NCBI RefSeq assembly: GCF_006494815.1
Contig: NZ_CP041091.1
Coordinates: 2,680,501-2,744,500, forward strand
Length of the DNA stretch: 64,000 nt
Source: Nocardioides sambongensis
GTDB lineage: Bacteria > Actinomycetota > Actinomycetes > Propionibacteriales > Nocardioidaceae
Direction: 5' to 3'
The position numbers were made by a program, and so were the translations under genes. Under the pieces are notes generated by a model. That model did no database searches. It was not told the origin of the DNA and was given only the letters and a program-made list of their open reading frames with translations. Shown here in pieces: positions 42,217-52,680 of this stretch (its first letter is position 1; each line of letters begins with the position of its first letter).

Positions 42217-42252
42217 TAGGAAGAACCGATCGGCTAGGAAGAAGCGATCGGC
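42217..42252. repeat. Two direct 18-bp repeats upstream of the antitoxin
   Basis: TAGGAAGAACCGATCGGC (42217-42234) is repeated at 42235-42252 with one difference; each unit holds the palindrome CGATCG. It lies 26-61 bp upstream of the antitoxin start at 42191, so it is a probable autoregulatory operator. Confidence 0.6.
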
Positions 42253-43072
42253 GGTGCCGCACATCTTCTCGAGGCCGGTCCACAAGGATTCACCACGTTC
42301 CTCCTTCTCCAAGCTCGATGTCGCACGTCGGGTCCCGAATGGTGCCGGCAGGCGGCGAACACAGCCATTGGGGGCGTGCGGGAGTAGGTGCGTCTGACGA
42401 TCCTGGGACTTGCAACGGTTGGGAGGTAGTCGCCGAAAGGCTCGTCCCGCGAACCTGACGGTTCGGTGGACGATGTGCCCCATGGTTGAGGTGGGCTCCG
42501 CGTTGGTGGTCGGCTGGTGACGTGGTGTCCTCACTGCCGACCTGCCGCGTCGCCGCCCAGCGTCGCGGCCTGCGCGGTGCTCGCGACCGTCTACCGGCCT
42601 TCCCAGAACCTCGCCGGTTCGGCGTAGGGCGTCCGGCCACAGTTGCGCCTCCCGGTCGGTTCGGCGGATGCACCGCGCCAGCTTCCAGACCTCCCTGCGT
42701 CGGGGGCTGGTTCGAGGACCACCGTGTTGGTACGGATCGGGTCTTCGCCTGAGCCGAGCCACGTCCGTCCGCGCCAACTGACGCGGGGGCGCGTTCCACG
42801 GTCTGGCCCGCCCCGAGCGCGCCAGCACGGTCGCCAGCCGACTGGTCGGCCTCATCTCCGGTCCCGTCTCCAGTCCCGTCTCCAGTCCCGTCCCCGGTCC
42901 AGTCGTCCGGCACGTTCGGCACCTTGAGCCCTGCCGGTCCGAGCCGGTTCCCGGGGGCCGGCCCGAGCACGCCCGGGGTGCACGCGTTCGAGGCGCCGCG
43001 GCCGAAAGCGCCCGTCGGGGTGGGGACGTGCCGGTATTGCACGCTCGGGCGTCGTGGCGACGGTCGCCGAGC
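42253..43072. other. 820-bp stretch without a supported gene
   Basis: Open frames exist on both strands here, but they are Arg/Pro/Gly-rich and lack any conserved motif. Near 42850-42897 there are tandem copies of a 12-bp unit (TCCAGTCCCGTC), which generate a Gly-Asp-Gly-Thr repeat in one minus frame. It may hold the promoter of the tns-like operon that starts at 43073. Confidence 0.5.
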
Positions 43073-43614
43073 ATGTTCCCCAACTACGACACCACCATCC
43101 CCCCACACGACGAGGGCCTCTCCCGCGCGGCCGACGTGGGTTCGCGCGCCCATCACGCCATCGCCGCGCTCGCCGCCCGCGGCATCCCTCCGACCTGGCC
43201 CGACATCACGCGGGCGGTGTCCTCGGTGCTGAGCGGGTTCCGGCCGGTCGAGGCGCGGGCACACCGGCAAAACCTGCTCGCCGCCGTCAGCTCGTACTTC
43301 ACCCACCTCGCACTGCCCCCGAGTGGAAGTACATCGGCTCCGAGAACCGACTCGGCACCGGGCGGGTCGATCTGCTCTGGCGCGACCCCACGGGCCGCGT
43401 GCTGCTCGACGAGATCAAGACCGGCAGCCCCCGCGTGCTCGACCTGACCCGGACCCGCCTGCAGGTCGCCGGCTACGTCCTCGCCGCGGCCGAGATCTGG
43501 CCCGAGAAGTTCCTCGGTGCGCGATTGCTCTCCACGTTCGACTCCGCATCGTCGATGTTCATCGACCCCGCCCTCGAGGCAGTCGCCCTCGAGACCACCC
43601 CCTACCGGAAGTGA
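43073..43614 (+). pseudogene. TnsA-like PD-(D/E)xK nuclease, frameshifted
   Basis: The frame from ATG 43073 gives MFPNYDTTIPPHDEGLSRAA and a helical region with [20 protein letters not shown], up to [11 protein letters not shown]. The rest is one base out, after a run of five C at 43310-43314: [35 protein letters not shown] and [23 protein letters not shown]...LLDEIKTG supplies the Asp and Glu-x-Lys of the nuclease core. TnsA cuts the 5' strands at Tn7 ends, and this gene holds the same place before the DDE transposase. With one base restored it would be about 180 residues. Confidence 0.72.
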
Positions 43615-43619
43615 CCACC

Positions 43620-45275
43620 ATGTCCAACAAGCCCAAGCACCTGCGCCCGCTCCTCAACGAAGTGATCGATGCCCTCTGCCTGATCCAGGCCGAGGGTGGC
43701 ACCGTGACCCCCGCCCTGGTCCGTCAGCACGCCCAGACCTCGGGCTACTCCACGCGCCACATCCGCCGCACCCTCGCCGCCACGCACCCGACCGACCCCG
43801 CCCACACACCCCTTCCGGCCCGCCCGAACCGCCCGAACCGAGTGGTTCGGACCGCCTACGCCGCCCACGCGGCCCACTGCGCCCTGGGCGAGCGCGGCAA
43901 CGCCGTCTGCGACCGGGACGACCGGGACGCGTGGGATGGACGAGCCACGACGACCGTGTTGGACGAGGCGGTCGTGAGCACCGCGGTGTTCCTCTGCGCG
44001 GGGAACATGGCCGCCGCCCTGAGGCTGCTCGCGAAGGACTGCCCGGACCTCCAGCTCCCCAGCATCCGCACGTTCCGGCGGGTGGTCCACCGCGTCATGG
44101 GAAGCGGCCAGCTCGCCTACGCACGCGAAGGAACCCAGGGCTATCGCAATGCGCAGGTCTATCTCAGCAACTCCTATCCCCACCGGCTCAGCGACCTGCT
44201 CATGGACCACTCCGAGCTCCCCCTCTACGTCGTGCCCAACGGTCACACCCAGGCGGTCAAGCCGTGGCTGACCGTGGTTCTCGACGGACGCACCCGGTTC
44301 CTGCTCTCCTGGGTCGTGACCTTCGGCCGGCCCACCGCTGAAGAGGTCCGCGTCGCACTGATGCAGGCCATCACCCTGCGCACCGCCCCCGACGGCACCA
44401 CCGTGGTCGGGGGACTCCCCGTACGGGTTGTGTGGGACCGAGGGCTGGAGTTCCTCTCCGACCTGATGAACGAGTCGTGCAACCGGCTCGGGATCAATCC
44501 GGTCGCGCTGCCTGCCTACGCACCCCACCTCAAGGGCCGCGTCGAACGCTTCTTCCGCACCCTCAAGCCCGCCCTGGCCGAGCTCCCCGGCTACACCGAC
44601 GGGCCCCACGACCTGCGCGGCAACAGCGCCTTGGCAACCCACGCGACCAGCGAGGACGAGCTCCTGGTCTGGCTGGCCGATTGGGCCGACACCTACGCCA
44701 TCAACCACGTCATCAGCACCACCCAGCAGACACCGCTGCAAATGTGGCAGTCCGACCCGTACCCAACCACCGAGGTTCCCCCCGAACAGCTGTGGCAGGA
44801 CTTCCTGACCGCCAAGCACGCCTGCAAGGTCAGCAAGAACGGCATCCGGTTCGACACCATCGACTGGGTCATCCCCGACCGCGACATGAACGCCTTCGCG
44901 GGTCGCAAGGTCGAGATCCGCCACCTGCCCCACGACCGCAGCTACATCGAGGTCTTCCTCGACGGCGAACACCTCGGCACCGCCTACCCCAAGAATGCGT
45001 TGAACGCCGACCAGACCGAGGAGTTCCTGGCCCGCCGCAAGCAGGCACGACAGGCCGCCCAGCAGCGGTTCACCGTCGCCAACCGCGTCCGACACAATCA
45101 CGACGGCGCGATCCGCATCGCCAAGAACAAGAAGGGCAAGTACCACACCGTCCCCACCCCCTCCACCAGCGAGGCCGCCGTGCCCGGCGACTACTCCGAC
45201 TTGTTCACCAGCAACGACGAGGCCCTGGCCAGCTACATCGGCGAGGACCCCGGCCAACCGACCCTCCCGCTGTGA
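43620..45275 (+). CDS. tnsB: TnsB-like DDE transposase
   Basis: This 551-residue transposase has an N-terminal helix-turn-helix region (residues 1-130, with [17 protein letters not shown]). An rve-type core follows with catalytic Asp222 ([10 protein letters not shown]), Asp273 ([10 protein letters not shown]) and Glu309 ([14 protein letters not shown]), a D(35)E spacing. A Mu-type C-terminal beta-barrel comes next ([20 protein letters not shown]) with a basic tail. All three residues are present, so the enzyme looks intact. It starts 6 bp after the nuclease gene and overlaps the ATPase gene as GTGA. Confidence 0.9.
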   Translation: MSNKPKHLRPLLNEVIDALCLIQAEGGTVTPALVRQHAQTSGYSTRHIRRTLAATHPTDPAHTPLPARPNRPNRVVRTAYAAHAAHCALGERGNAVCDRDDRDAWDGRATTTVLDEAVVSTAVFLCAGNMAAALRLLAKDCPDLQLPSIRTFRRVVHRVMGSGQLAYAREGTQGYRNAQVYLSNSYPHRLSDLLMDHSELPLYVVPNGHTQAVKPWLTVVLDGRTRFLLSWVVTFGRPTAEEVRVALMQAITLRTAPDGTTVVGGLPVRVVWDRGLEFLSDLMNESCNRLGINPVALPAYAPHLKGRVERFFRTLKPALAELPGYTDGPHDLRGNSALATHATSEDELLVWLADWADTYAINHVISTTQQTPLQMWQSDPYPTTEVPPEQLWQDFLTAKHACKVSKNGIRFDTIDWVIPDRDMNAFAGRKVEIRHLPHDRSYIEVFLDGEHLGTAYPKNALNADQTEEFLARRKQARQAAQQRFTVANRVRHNHDGAIRIAKNKKGKYHTVPTPSTSEAAVPGDYSDLFTSNDEALASYIGEDPGQPTLPL

Positions 45276-46153
45276 ACACCCCCGCCACAGTCCCCGTGGC
45301 AGTCCCCGTGGCAGTCCCCGTGGCCGCCCCCGTGGCCGCCCCGGTGGCGGCACTGAGCGCGACCGTTGCCGGACCCGAACATGGGTCCGGCGACGGCCGT
45401 CGCCTGGTTGCCACGCCCGCCGTGAAGGACGTCCGACAAACCGCCGGCTACGTGATCCCCCGCGCGGAAGGAATGCTCGTCCACGGCCCTATCGGCACTG
45501 GCAGATCGACCGCCGTGAAGGCCTACCTCCAGGAGCAGGCACTGCCGTGGCACTGGCTCGACCTCTCTCCGGGCCTGAGCGCCAAACAGCTCGACACCCG
45601 CCTCCTGCGCCAGGTCGCCACCGACGACGTCGACCTCCCGCAGCGCGACGTACAAGACGACCTCGTCGACGCTCTCGCCGCACAACCCCGGATCCTTGTC
45701 ATCCGACATGCCGAACGCCTCACCACCGAGGCCGCAGGCGAACTTCAGTGGCTCCACGACAGACCCGACGCAGCCTGGTCCCTGATCCTGATCGGCAACG
45801 AGACCGTCGGCACCGCAATCCACCGCGACCCGCTACTCGCCAACGCCATCACCGGCACCGTACGCGTCGGCCCACTCAAGGACCGCAACCTACTCAGCAC
45901 CCTGCAAAGCCTGCATCCGCTGTTCCTCACCGCCGACCCCCAACTCCTGATCCGGATCGACGACAAGGTCTGCCACGGCAACCTGGGCCACTGGACCCGG
46001 TTCCTGGACCGCGCACTCGCACTCCACCACCAGCACCAGGCCCAACACACGGCTCTGCCTGACTCACTGGACAACGACCACCCCCGCCTCGACGTACCCC
46101 TCGCCAAAGCCACCCTCCAAGCGCTTCGCCAACTGCCCCAGCCCCGCAGGTAA
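45272..46153 (+). CDS. tnsC: TnsC-like AAA+ ATPase with atypical Walker motifs
   Basis: This 293-residue protein follows the transposase with a 4-bp overlap. A Val-Pro-Ala repeat (about residues 5-25) comes from a 12-bp DNA repeat at 45287-45345. The Walker A position reads GPIGTGRST near 72-80, with Arg instead of Lys. Walker B reads [10 protein letters not shown] near 141-150, with no acidic residue at the usual Asp, though a Glu remains. [10 protein letters not shown] near 176 and a C-terminal helical lid follow. TnsC joins target selection to transposition using ATP; these substitutions make hydrolysis uncertain. Confidence 0.78.
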   Translation: MNTPATVPVAVPVAVPVAAPVAAPVAALSATVAGPEHGSGDGRRLVATPAVKDVRQTAGYVIPRAEGMLVHGPIGTGRSTAVKAYLQEQALPWHWLDLSPGLSAKQLDTRLLRQVATDDVDLPQRDVQDDLVDALAAQPRILVIRHAERLTTEAAGELQWLHDRPDAAWSLILIGNETVGTAIHRDPLLANAITGTVRVGPLKDRNLLSTLQSLHPLFLTADPQLLIRIDDKVCHGNLGHWTRFLDRALALHHQHQAQHTALPDSLDNDHPRLDVPLAKATLQALRQLPQPRR

Positions 46154-46249
46154 CCCCACCCCAGGCGCTCCAATGCACCTGAGCCGCCAAAAAACCGACC
46201 ACCAAGCCGACCAAGAAGCCGACCAAGAAGCCGACCAGGACCCCCGGAC

Positions 46250-47535
46250 ATGGACACCATCACCATCGACACCACGCACACCCCGGTCCCCGCGCCACCA
46301 CCCGCGCAAGACCCGACCGGGCCGCTGGCGATCGAGATCCGCCCCAACCTGCGCCGCCTGCACGTCATCGCCGGCGACGTCCTCGCCGCGATCGGCAAGC
46401 GCCGTGACATCGCGGGCAAGGGCCACAACGAGCAAGAGGACATCGACCACGCCCAAGCGTGGCTGCACGCCCACCAGACCCCCGACCTGACCATCCACCA
46501 CACCCAACGACTCCGGCCCAACACCCTGCGCAGACTGCGCGAACTCGCCCACGAAGGCGGCGTCGAACGGCTGTGGCTCCTGCACGCCCCACCACGCAGC
46601 GACTCCATCGCCCACGCCCTCGACCGGCAGGCCACACGCACCGGCACCACCGGCGAGATCCCCCAAACCGCCAGCCCCAACACCACCCACGACAACCACG
46701 ACAACCACGACACCACCACCGACCCCAGCGCTCATGGCGCCCGCAGCATCACCGGCACGCACAGCTCCCACAGCGCGCACAGAGACGCGGTGAAGACCCG
46801 ACCGACCCGTCCGACTGGGTCACTCGGGCCGTCCCACAGGTCGAGTTCACCCACTTCTGGGCCGCCTGCCAGAACCAGCTCGACCCCGCCCAACTTCAGA
46901 AAGTCGGTCAACGACTCGCGACTGCGGTCGGCCACGCCAGCACGGCGCTCGCCCGTACCGGCGCCACCGAGGCCACCATCGCCGACCTCGTCTTCGCGAT
47001 CCTCAACCACGCACCCAGCGACCCCGAGCTCGCCATCGACATCCGCGGCCTGCAGATCGCCGCCTGGAACCACGACCTCTACCTCAAGGTCGACCACACC
47101 CGGCTCCACCACCACGAAGAACGACCCATCCACACCCAGGACCACGTCGACGCCGCCATGCTCGCCTACCGCCAGCCCTACCGGGCCCTGACCACCGCCC
47201 TGACCCGCCACGGATACGGCGTCGCCGACCTGACCACCATCACCCTCGGCGACACCGACCCCACCAACGGCACCATCCACTGCCCCAGCACAGAGATCGA
47301 GCTCAGCCCCGCCGCCGCAACCGCACTGCGCGCCCAGCACCACCTACGCAGCAAGCACGGCGCCACCCCCGGCGACCCGCTGCTGCCACACAACACCAAA
47401 GCACTGGCCAAAGCGCTCACCGACGCCCAGACCGACCTCGGCATCCACGTCCACGGCCGCCGAGCCGAACGAACCCGCAACCACACCACCAGAGCCCTGC
47501 GCCAGCTCGGCATCACGCTCCACCAGCTCCCATGA
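46250..47535 (+). pseudogene. Transposition-operon protein of unknown function, frameshifted
   Basis: The first frame (46250 to about 46790) encodes IEIRPNLRRLHVIAGDVLAAIG, HNEQEDIDHAQAWLHAHQTP and a His/Asp/Thr-rich linker. The text then goes on in a second frame: DWVTRAVPQVEFTHFWAAC, SPAAATALRAQHHLRSKHGA and HGRRAERTRNHTTRALRQLG, to the stop at 47535. The change lies near 46790-46805. No zinc finger or TniQ domain is seen. Its place after the TnsC-like gene makes it a candidate target-selection factor, which is a guess. Together it would be about 428 residues. Confidence 0.55.
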
Positions 47536-48227
47536 TCGACACCACCCACCTCCGCGTCCTCAGAACCGACCGCGGCTACTCCCAACGAAACCTCGCCAAA
47601 GCCGCCGGCGTCGACCCCGCCACCATCCGCCGCGTCGAAGACGGCGCCGACCCCGGCGACCTCCCCTTACGCGTCCTCGACCGCATCGCCACAGCGCTCG
47701 GCGTCCCGCCCGCAACGCTCCTGCGCCCACCCGACCAAACCGGACCAGACGACCACCCCGTCCCCGGCACCGGAAGACCTACTGACACCTCCGCGGAGCG
47801 GTCGCGCCGCCTGCGCCAACGCATCGGCAGCACCCTGGCCACCACAGGGACCACCCTCAGCGCCCTCGCCGCCACCCTCGACACCCCCATCGAGACCGTC
47901 GAAGCAGAACTGGAGGCGCTCACCGACCACCTCCACGCCCTCGGGATCAGCCTCGCCCGCCACGGCGAAACCCTGCGACTCAACCCGCTCAACGTCCACC
48001 CACCGGCAACCGCCACGCCAGCCGCGTCGGCGCACCCCACGGGCCCTATGAACGTCAACCAAGCCCGACTCCTACGACGCATCCAAAGAGGCGAAGACGT
48101 CCGCCGCAGCCTGAGCAAGACCGACCGCGAAATCACCCTCCCCAACCTCGCCCGCACCGGCCTCGTCGACACCAGCCAAACCATCCCCGCCACGCCCGAC
48201 ACCCTCTGCGACTACCCAGGGGGCTAG
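47532..48227 (+). CDS. XRE-type helix-turn-helix regulator
   Basis: This 231-residue protein has an N-terminal HTH_3 (residues 5-60: LRVLRTDRGYSQRNLAKAAGVDPATIRRVEDG and RIATALGVPPATLL). A middle region could form a second winged helix (IGSTLATTGTTLSALAATLDTPIETVEAELEAL). The C-terminus has NVNQARLLRRIQRGEDVRRSLSKTDREITLPNL. The ATG overlaps the previous stop as ATGA, so it closes the transposition operon. It could repress the operon or bind the ends or target. Confidence 0.75.
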   Translation: MIDTTHLRVLRTDRGYSQRNLAKAAGVDPATIRRVEDGADPGDLPLRVLDRIATALGVPPATLLRPPDQTGPDDHPVPGTGRPTDTSAERSRRLRQRIGSTLATTGTTLSALAATLDTPIETVEAELEALTDHLHALGISLARHGETLRLNPLNVHPPATATPAASAHPTGPMNVNQARLLRRIQRGEDVRRSLSKTDREITLPNLARTGLVDTSQTIPATPDTLCDYPGG

Positions 48228-48409
48228 AGCGGTCATAGCGCCCACTATGGGGCAGGTCGTGCTGTCGCCATCGCCGTTTTGCATGTAGAAGACCACGGGC
48301 ACTCCGTCTCCCAACCCGACAAGTACAAGGATCGCGCCGTCGTCGTCGGTTTCGTCGCTAGCTTTCAGCCGGTCGGCGCCGTCCCGCTGGGGAGAGGTCT
48401 GGTGAGGTT

Positions 48410-51400
48410 CTACCGGTACCGCGCCGGCGAGATCTTGTCGACAAGGAGCCACTTCTCGTCGCGCGCCGTGATGGCAAGGGCCGGCGGCGGTTCGCTCGAT
48501 GGCAAGCTCACCCCACCACCACCGCGGCGGCCGCCCCGCGCCAATACGAGTCTCTCGGTCGTTCCACCGCTAGTGGCGGTATGGATCGGCCGGGAACGCA
48601 GTACACCGCTGGCGTTCAGCAATGTGACGCTTTGGTCCAGCGCCGTCCGTCGGTTGGATGGAAGAGCGCCAGCTACGAGCGCCCAAGTCGGCAACAGCAC
48701 ATCCAGAACCTTGGTGGTCGCGACGGCCCATAGTGCCAACGCCCACTCCGCCCGGGCGAGGTCCTCTTGAGCGGCGTCCAGCTGAGCCTTCCACCAACCC
48801 TCATCGTCGGCGTGTGCCCGAGTCTCGCGGAGCAGCGTTGCGGGGTGGTGCTTGGGGCCGAAGGCCGTTGTGCCGTTGAAGACCGCGGCACCGGTATTGT
48901 GCGGATGCGCAGCGCCAATCACCGCGATCGTCGACGCGAGCCAGCAGTGTCCGACCTCATCGAACAGAGCGGTCGCCGTTCTGCTCCAGGGAAAGGTCGA
49001 ACCCTTCTCGCCCTTCTTGAACACCCTTTCCTTGGCGATGGTCTGGAACGGTGAGTGGACCCGGCCCAGTCCCCGGATTGCGTCGTTGCGCCGCCGCGTG
49101 GCGGCCTCGCCGCTGTCCGTGAAGCCGCTCGGAGAGTCGGTAAACATCTCAGCGGGAGACAGGGCGACGGCGACCCTGGCTGGATGTGAGTTCGTTGAGC
49201 TGGGGGCTTGGACCTGGCCGTCCAGAACCTCGCTGACGAGCTGCGCTTCCAGGCTGCTTCCCGGTGACGGTGACAGCCCGGCGTTCAGGAACATCTCTGC
49301 TCCGCCGTTCGCCAACGCGATACGTGCGAGGACCGAGTCGTCGACGTGCCCAGTGCCGGACTCGAACGCAGCACCGGTCCGCATCCAATCGTGCTCTCGC
49401 TCGGTGCCGATGAAAGACGGCAGCTGTGCGCGCCACCACTCGCCGAACTCACGTCCGCAGCCCAGGAGGTCATGGATGGCGCGGACAGCTCGAACACCTT
49501 GCGGGCTCCACCGCTCGAGGGTCCGTTGGGTGAGGTCGTCCCACACCGGGCTATTGCTCGATGGAGTAGGCAAACCCGGCAGCGAGACGATCTGACGTCG
49601 ACTGAGCGCTTCGCGGAGCACCGGGATGTAGTCGTCCCGCAGAAGCGCCTTCAACACCTGGTTGGCTTGTCTGGGTCGGGCGTTGAACACGCCGTCCGTC
49701 AGGAGCGTCCAGGCCACGATCAAGGTCTGCCGGTCAGACTCGCCTTCCACCGCATCCTCGATGCCTCCAGCGAGGACGTATAGGTCGGTCGTGTCAGCGT
49801 TGCCACCGTAGAACCGCGCGGTGTTGAACCAGTAAGGCCGGCACAAGAGCGCCCGCAGAACGTCGGTCTTGTCGAACTCCCGGTTCTCCTCGCCGGCGAA
49901 CCTGTATAGAAACTTGGCGGCGAAGTACTCGCGCAGCGACTGGATGTCGAACTCGTAGGTGCCCTGCTCCTTGCTCGTCAACGCCCAGAGCCGGTCACTG
50001 GCGGCGTCGAGAAGCTCTCCGACTACGGCGGTCGGCTTCGAGTACGTGATCTGAAAGTGCTCCATCGCAGCTTCGATCTCCGCCTTCGACATGCGACCGG
50101 AAAGGTTGTGCTCTTCGCTGCGGGACTGGATGTACCACCCGAGGAACGGGACGATGTCCTTCAGATCGCCCTGATGGTTCTTCACGCTCTTCGGGTGCCG
50201 GTTCGCCTCCCGGATGAGGAGAAGTTCCACGTAGCTGTCGTACAGGTCGGTTCGCTGCGTGGGTGCCGCTTCGCCATCCCGGTTCAGAAGGTCGAGCAGG
50301 ATGGTCAGCTGCATCGGGTTGCTCGCAAGTTCCCCGATGTAGGCCTCCTGGGCGCGTGCCCGGAATGCCTTTCTTACCTTGCGGCCGTCGGCAGCCTTGA
50401 TCTCGTTCGCGAGGCACCAACGCTGCATGTACGTCGAGATCTGCTTGTCGGTGAAGGGCTCCAGCGCCACCATCTCGAACATGTCCTCCGACGGCTCCGG
50501 CAGGTCGCTCGCGTTCGGTCGTGACGTCACCAGCACGCGTGGCCGGGTCTTGTACGCCGCGCCGGCCGCGCAGAAGCGCTCGATCTCCTCCACGACCCGC
50601 TTGCGTGCGTTGAAGTTGCCGACCTCGTCGAGCCCGTCGAAGACGACCAACGCCGGCACCAAGTTCAACAGGTCGTCCACGGCGCGGGAGTCGATGCTCG
50701 CGTCGCCGGTCGCGTGAGCGAAGACGTCCGCGAGGAACAGCTCGATGGAGCCGTCCTTCAACGACTTCCGCTTGCCCTTGGGCGCCTCCTCCTCGAAAAC
50801 GTCCTCGCCCTCGAACCAGGCCGCGTACATGCCGAGCTCGACCCGGACAGGGAACCGCACCTGGTCGTCCTTCAGCTCGAAAAGGCCGTCCTTGCGAACG
50901 TCGTCTGACACGAACCTCGCTCGGTGTGACTGGCAGAGGTACTGGGTCAGCGTCGACTTGCCCTGCCCGGGAGCACCCAGGACGAGGGTGTACGGCAGCA
51001 CGCTGGTGACAACGTGGTCCGAGGCGCTTGGCAACACCCGGGTGCTCGAGATCGGGATGGTCTTCGCATCGCTGAAGCGCTGACCGGCGGCGGCAACGGG
51101 AGCGTGGAGCTGGCGGGCGCCCACGTCGACGTACAGGTCGGCAACTCGGTGCTTGCCGATGGCCAACTGCGAAAACTTGAGCTTCTCGTCATCCTTCCAA
51201 GCGACCGCGGCGATCTTGCGAACGAGGTGTCGAGTTCTGGTGTCTTGGTTCGACCCGACGAACTCGCTGATCAGGTATCGAACTAGGTCCCAGCCGGCAA
51301 GCATGTCGGCAAACGCCCACACGATCTCGGTGGGTGCGCCGTTCACCCAGGCGTTCAGCGTCGGGCGCCAGACGCACTCCATCTGGGGCATCTCGTACTT

Positions 51401-51778
51401 CTTCTCGAACTTGCGCAACTCGACGTCGAACTTGTCCATCTGGCCTTGGTCACGCATCGACGTGCCTTCGAGGTTCGTTACTAGGATGTACCGACGCACG
51501 CCCTTGCCGGCCAACGCCCGAATGTTCTTCTCTTCGCCTTCGATGGCGTCAGTCAGCCACTTGACCGGGTCCTTCTCGCGGCCCCGCTTCGACCATTTGT
51601 CCTGAAACACGATGGCCGCCCCAGGGTCGTCGATAGAACCGTCGCGTCCACCGTCCGCCTGTCCGATGGGGAACGCTCGGAAGTCGGCGTATTTGTACGA
51701 CAGCAAGGCCGAGACGAGCTGCTGGAACTCGCCTGGGCTCAGCCGCTCGTACAGGTACCGATACTCGTCTTCAGCCAC
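48410..51778 (-). CDS. Mrr-nuclease/NACHT NTPase (NLR-like defence protein)
   Basis: This is a 1122-residue protein. Residues 1-150 are an Mrr-type PD-(D/E)xK domain (SPGEFQQLVSALL, QADGGRDGSI with Asp46, VFQDKWS with Gln59 and Lys61). A NACHT domain follows with Walker A LVLGAPGQGKSTLTQYL near 263-279 and the NACHT-type Walker B VVFDGLDEVG near 377-386, then LVTSRPNASDL. The last 500 residues are helical and contain FDIQSLREYFAAKFL. GTG 51778 lies 5-6 bp after AGGAGGAG. bNACHT proteins sense phage and trigger nuclease activity; that role here is inferred from domains and its place as transposon cargo. Confidence 0.85.
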   Translation of the reverse strand: MAEDEYRYLYERLSPGEFQQLVSALLSYKYADFRAFPIGQADGGRDGSIDDPGAAIVFQDKWSKRGREKDPVKWLTDAIEGEEKNIRALAGKGVRRYILVTNLEGTSMRDQGQMDKFDVELRKFEKKYEMPQMECVWRPTLNAWVNGAPTEIVWAFADMLAGWDLVRYLISEFVGSNQDTRTRHLVRKIAAVAWKDDEKLKFSQLAIGKHRVADLYVDVGARQLHAPVAAAGQRFSDAKTIPISSTRVLPSASDHVVTSVLPYTLVLGAPGQGKSTLTQYLCQSHRARFVSDDVRKDGLFELKDDQVRFPVRVELGMYAAWFEGEDVFEEEAPKGKRKSLKDGSIELFLADVFAHATGDASIDSRAVDDLLNLVPALVVFDGLDEVGNFNARKRVVEEIERFCAAGAAYKTRPRVLVTSRPNASDLPEPSEDMFEMVALEPFTDKQISTYMQRWCLANEIKAADGRKVRKAFRARAQEAYIGELASNPMQLTILLDLLNRDGEAAPTQRTDLYDSYVELLLIREANRHPKSVKNHQGDLKDIVPFLGWYIQSRSEEHNLSGRMSKAEIEAAMEHFQITYSKPTAVVGELLDAASDRLWALTSKEQGTYEFDIQSLREYFAAKFLYRFAGEENREFDKTDVLRALLCRPYWFNTARFYGGNADTTDLYVLAGGIEDAVEGESDRQTLIVAWTLLTDGVFNARPRQANQVLKALLRDDYIPVLREALSRRQIVSLPGLPTPSSNSPVWDDLTQRTLERWSPQGVRAVRAIHDLLGCGREFGEWWRAQLPSFIGTEREHDWMRTGAAFESGTGHVDDSVLARIALANGGAEMFLNAGLSPSPGSSLEAQLVSEVLDGQVQAPSSTNSHPARVAVALSPAEMFTDSPSGFTDSGEAATRRRNDAIRGLGRVHSPFQTIAKERVFKKGEKGSTFPWSRTATALFDEVGHCWLASTIAVIGAAHPHNTGAAVFNGTTAFGPKHHPATLLRETRAHADDEGWWKAQLDAAQEDLARAEWALALWAVATTKVLDVLLPTWALVAGALPSNRRTALDQSVTLLNASGVLRSRPIHTATSGGTTERLVLARGGRRGGGGVSLPSSEPPPALAITARDEKWLLVDKISPARYR

Positions 51779-52023
51779 GTCTCTCCTCCTACGACGGGTC
51801 AACAGATATCGCGAAGGGCCGACTCGCGTCGACCGACAAGCCGCCGGCGAGACGAGACAACGGAGCCACGAAGCGACGAAGCCGCCCTGACGCTGAGCAG
51901 GCACGACCCAGAGCAGGCACGATCCAGCGCGGCGGTGCGGGCCGATGTGAAGACTTGGTAGCGGCTGCGTTTTACCGCCGCACAATGGGATCGACTTCAA
52001 ATTTGGCGCATAGGGTGGACCAC

Positions 52024-52572
52024 ATGGATCCCTCCGGATGGATCGCGGCAATCTCGGCGCTTCTAGCGCTGGCGGCGTTGTACTTCACCAGTCAGCAGAC
52101 GGCCTCGGCGAGGCAGCAGACCGCGTTGCAGCAGCAGATGCGAGAAGACCAGGCCCAACCGTACGTTTGGGCCGACATTCGACCCAATGACGAGTCAATG
52201 CACCTCATGATGCTCGTGGTGCACAACGAAGGTCCCACGACAGCCACGGACGTTTCAGTCGCGTTCGATCCGCCGCTTCCTCGCGAGATCGGCGGGTCCG
52301 GCAGCTCATCGGAATATCGGATCGTCGGCATGCCACCCGGTCGCACGATGAGATGGCACCTCAACCTGGCGCCTGACTGGCTCAACGGGGCGTCGGCGAA
52401 GCGGTTCAAGGTCACCGTCAGATCCAGCGGTCCCTTCGGCGCCGTGCTGCCAATTGCCTACGAGCTCGACGTCGATGAATACCGAAGGGCTTCGGCCACT
52501 CCGCCAGGAACGATCAACGGGATCACGAAGCAACTCAAGAAGCTAAACGAGTCGGTCAGGTCGCTGAAATAG
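52024..52572 (+). CDS. Membrane-anchored hypothetical protein
   Basis: This 182-residue protein has one N-terminal hydrophobic helix (SGWIAAISALLALAALYFTSQ) followed by a Gln-rich coiled segment. A beta-sandwich-like domain comes next with LMMLVVHNEGPTTATDVSVAFDPPLP and RIVGMPPGRTMRWHLNLAPDW. Such single-helix, cytoplasm- or periplasm-facing proteins are common next to defence genes, but no function is known. It is divergent from the NACHT gene. Confidence 0.7.
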   Translation: MDPSGWIAAISALLALAALYFTSQQTASARQQTALQQQMREDQAQPYVWADIRPNDESMHLMMLVVHNEGPTTATDVSVAFDPPLPREIGGSGSSSEYRIVGMPPGRTMRWHLNLAPDWLNGASAKRFKVTVRSSGPFGAVLPIAYELDVDEYRRASATPPGTINGITKQLKKLNESVRSLK

Positions 52573-52680
52573 ACTTCACTACGGCTGCACGGATCGGCGT
52601 CACTCAAGACCAGTGCCAAAGCGCCACCTCGCGGGGTCGATTCTTGACCTACGGACTGCGCGCCTCGCGATACTTCAACC

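Noticed and set aside
42290..43306. Minus-strand 338-codon frame upstream of the tns-like operon
   Set aside because: Composition is Gly/Pro/Arg-rich with a repeat-derived GDGT stretch and it overlaps the nuclease gene; no conserved block supports it.
43602..45353. Minus-strand 583-codon frame
   Set aside because: Antisense shadow of the transposase gene, with Gly/Val-rich text and no domain.
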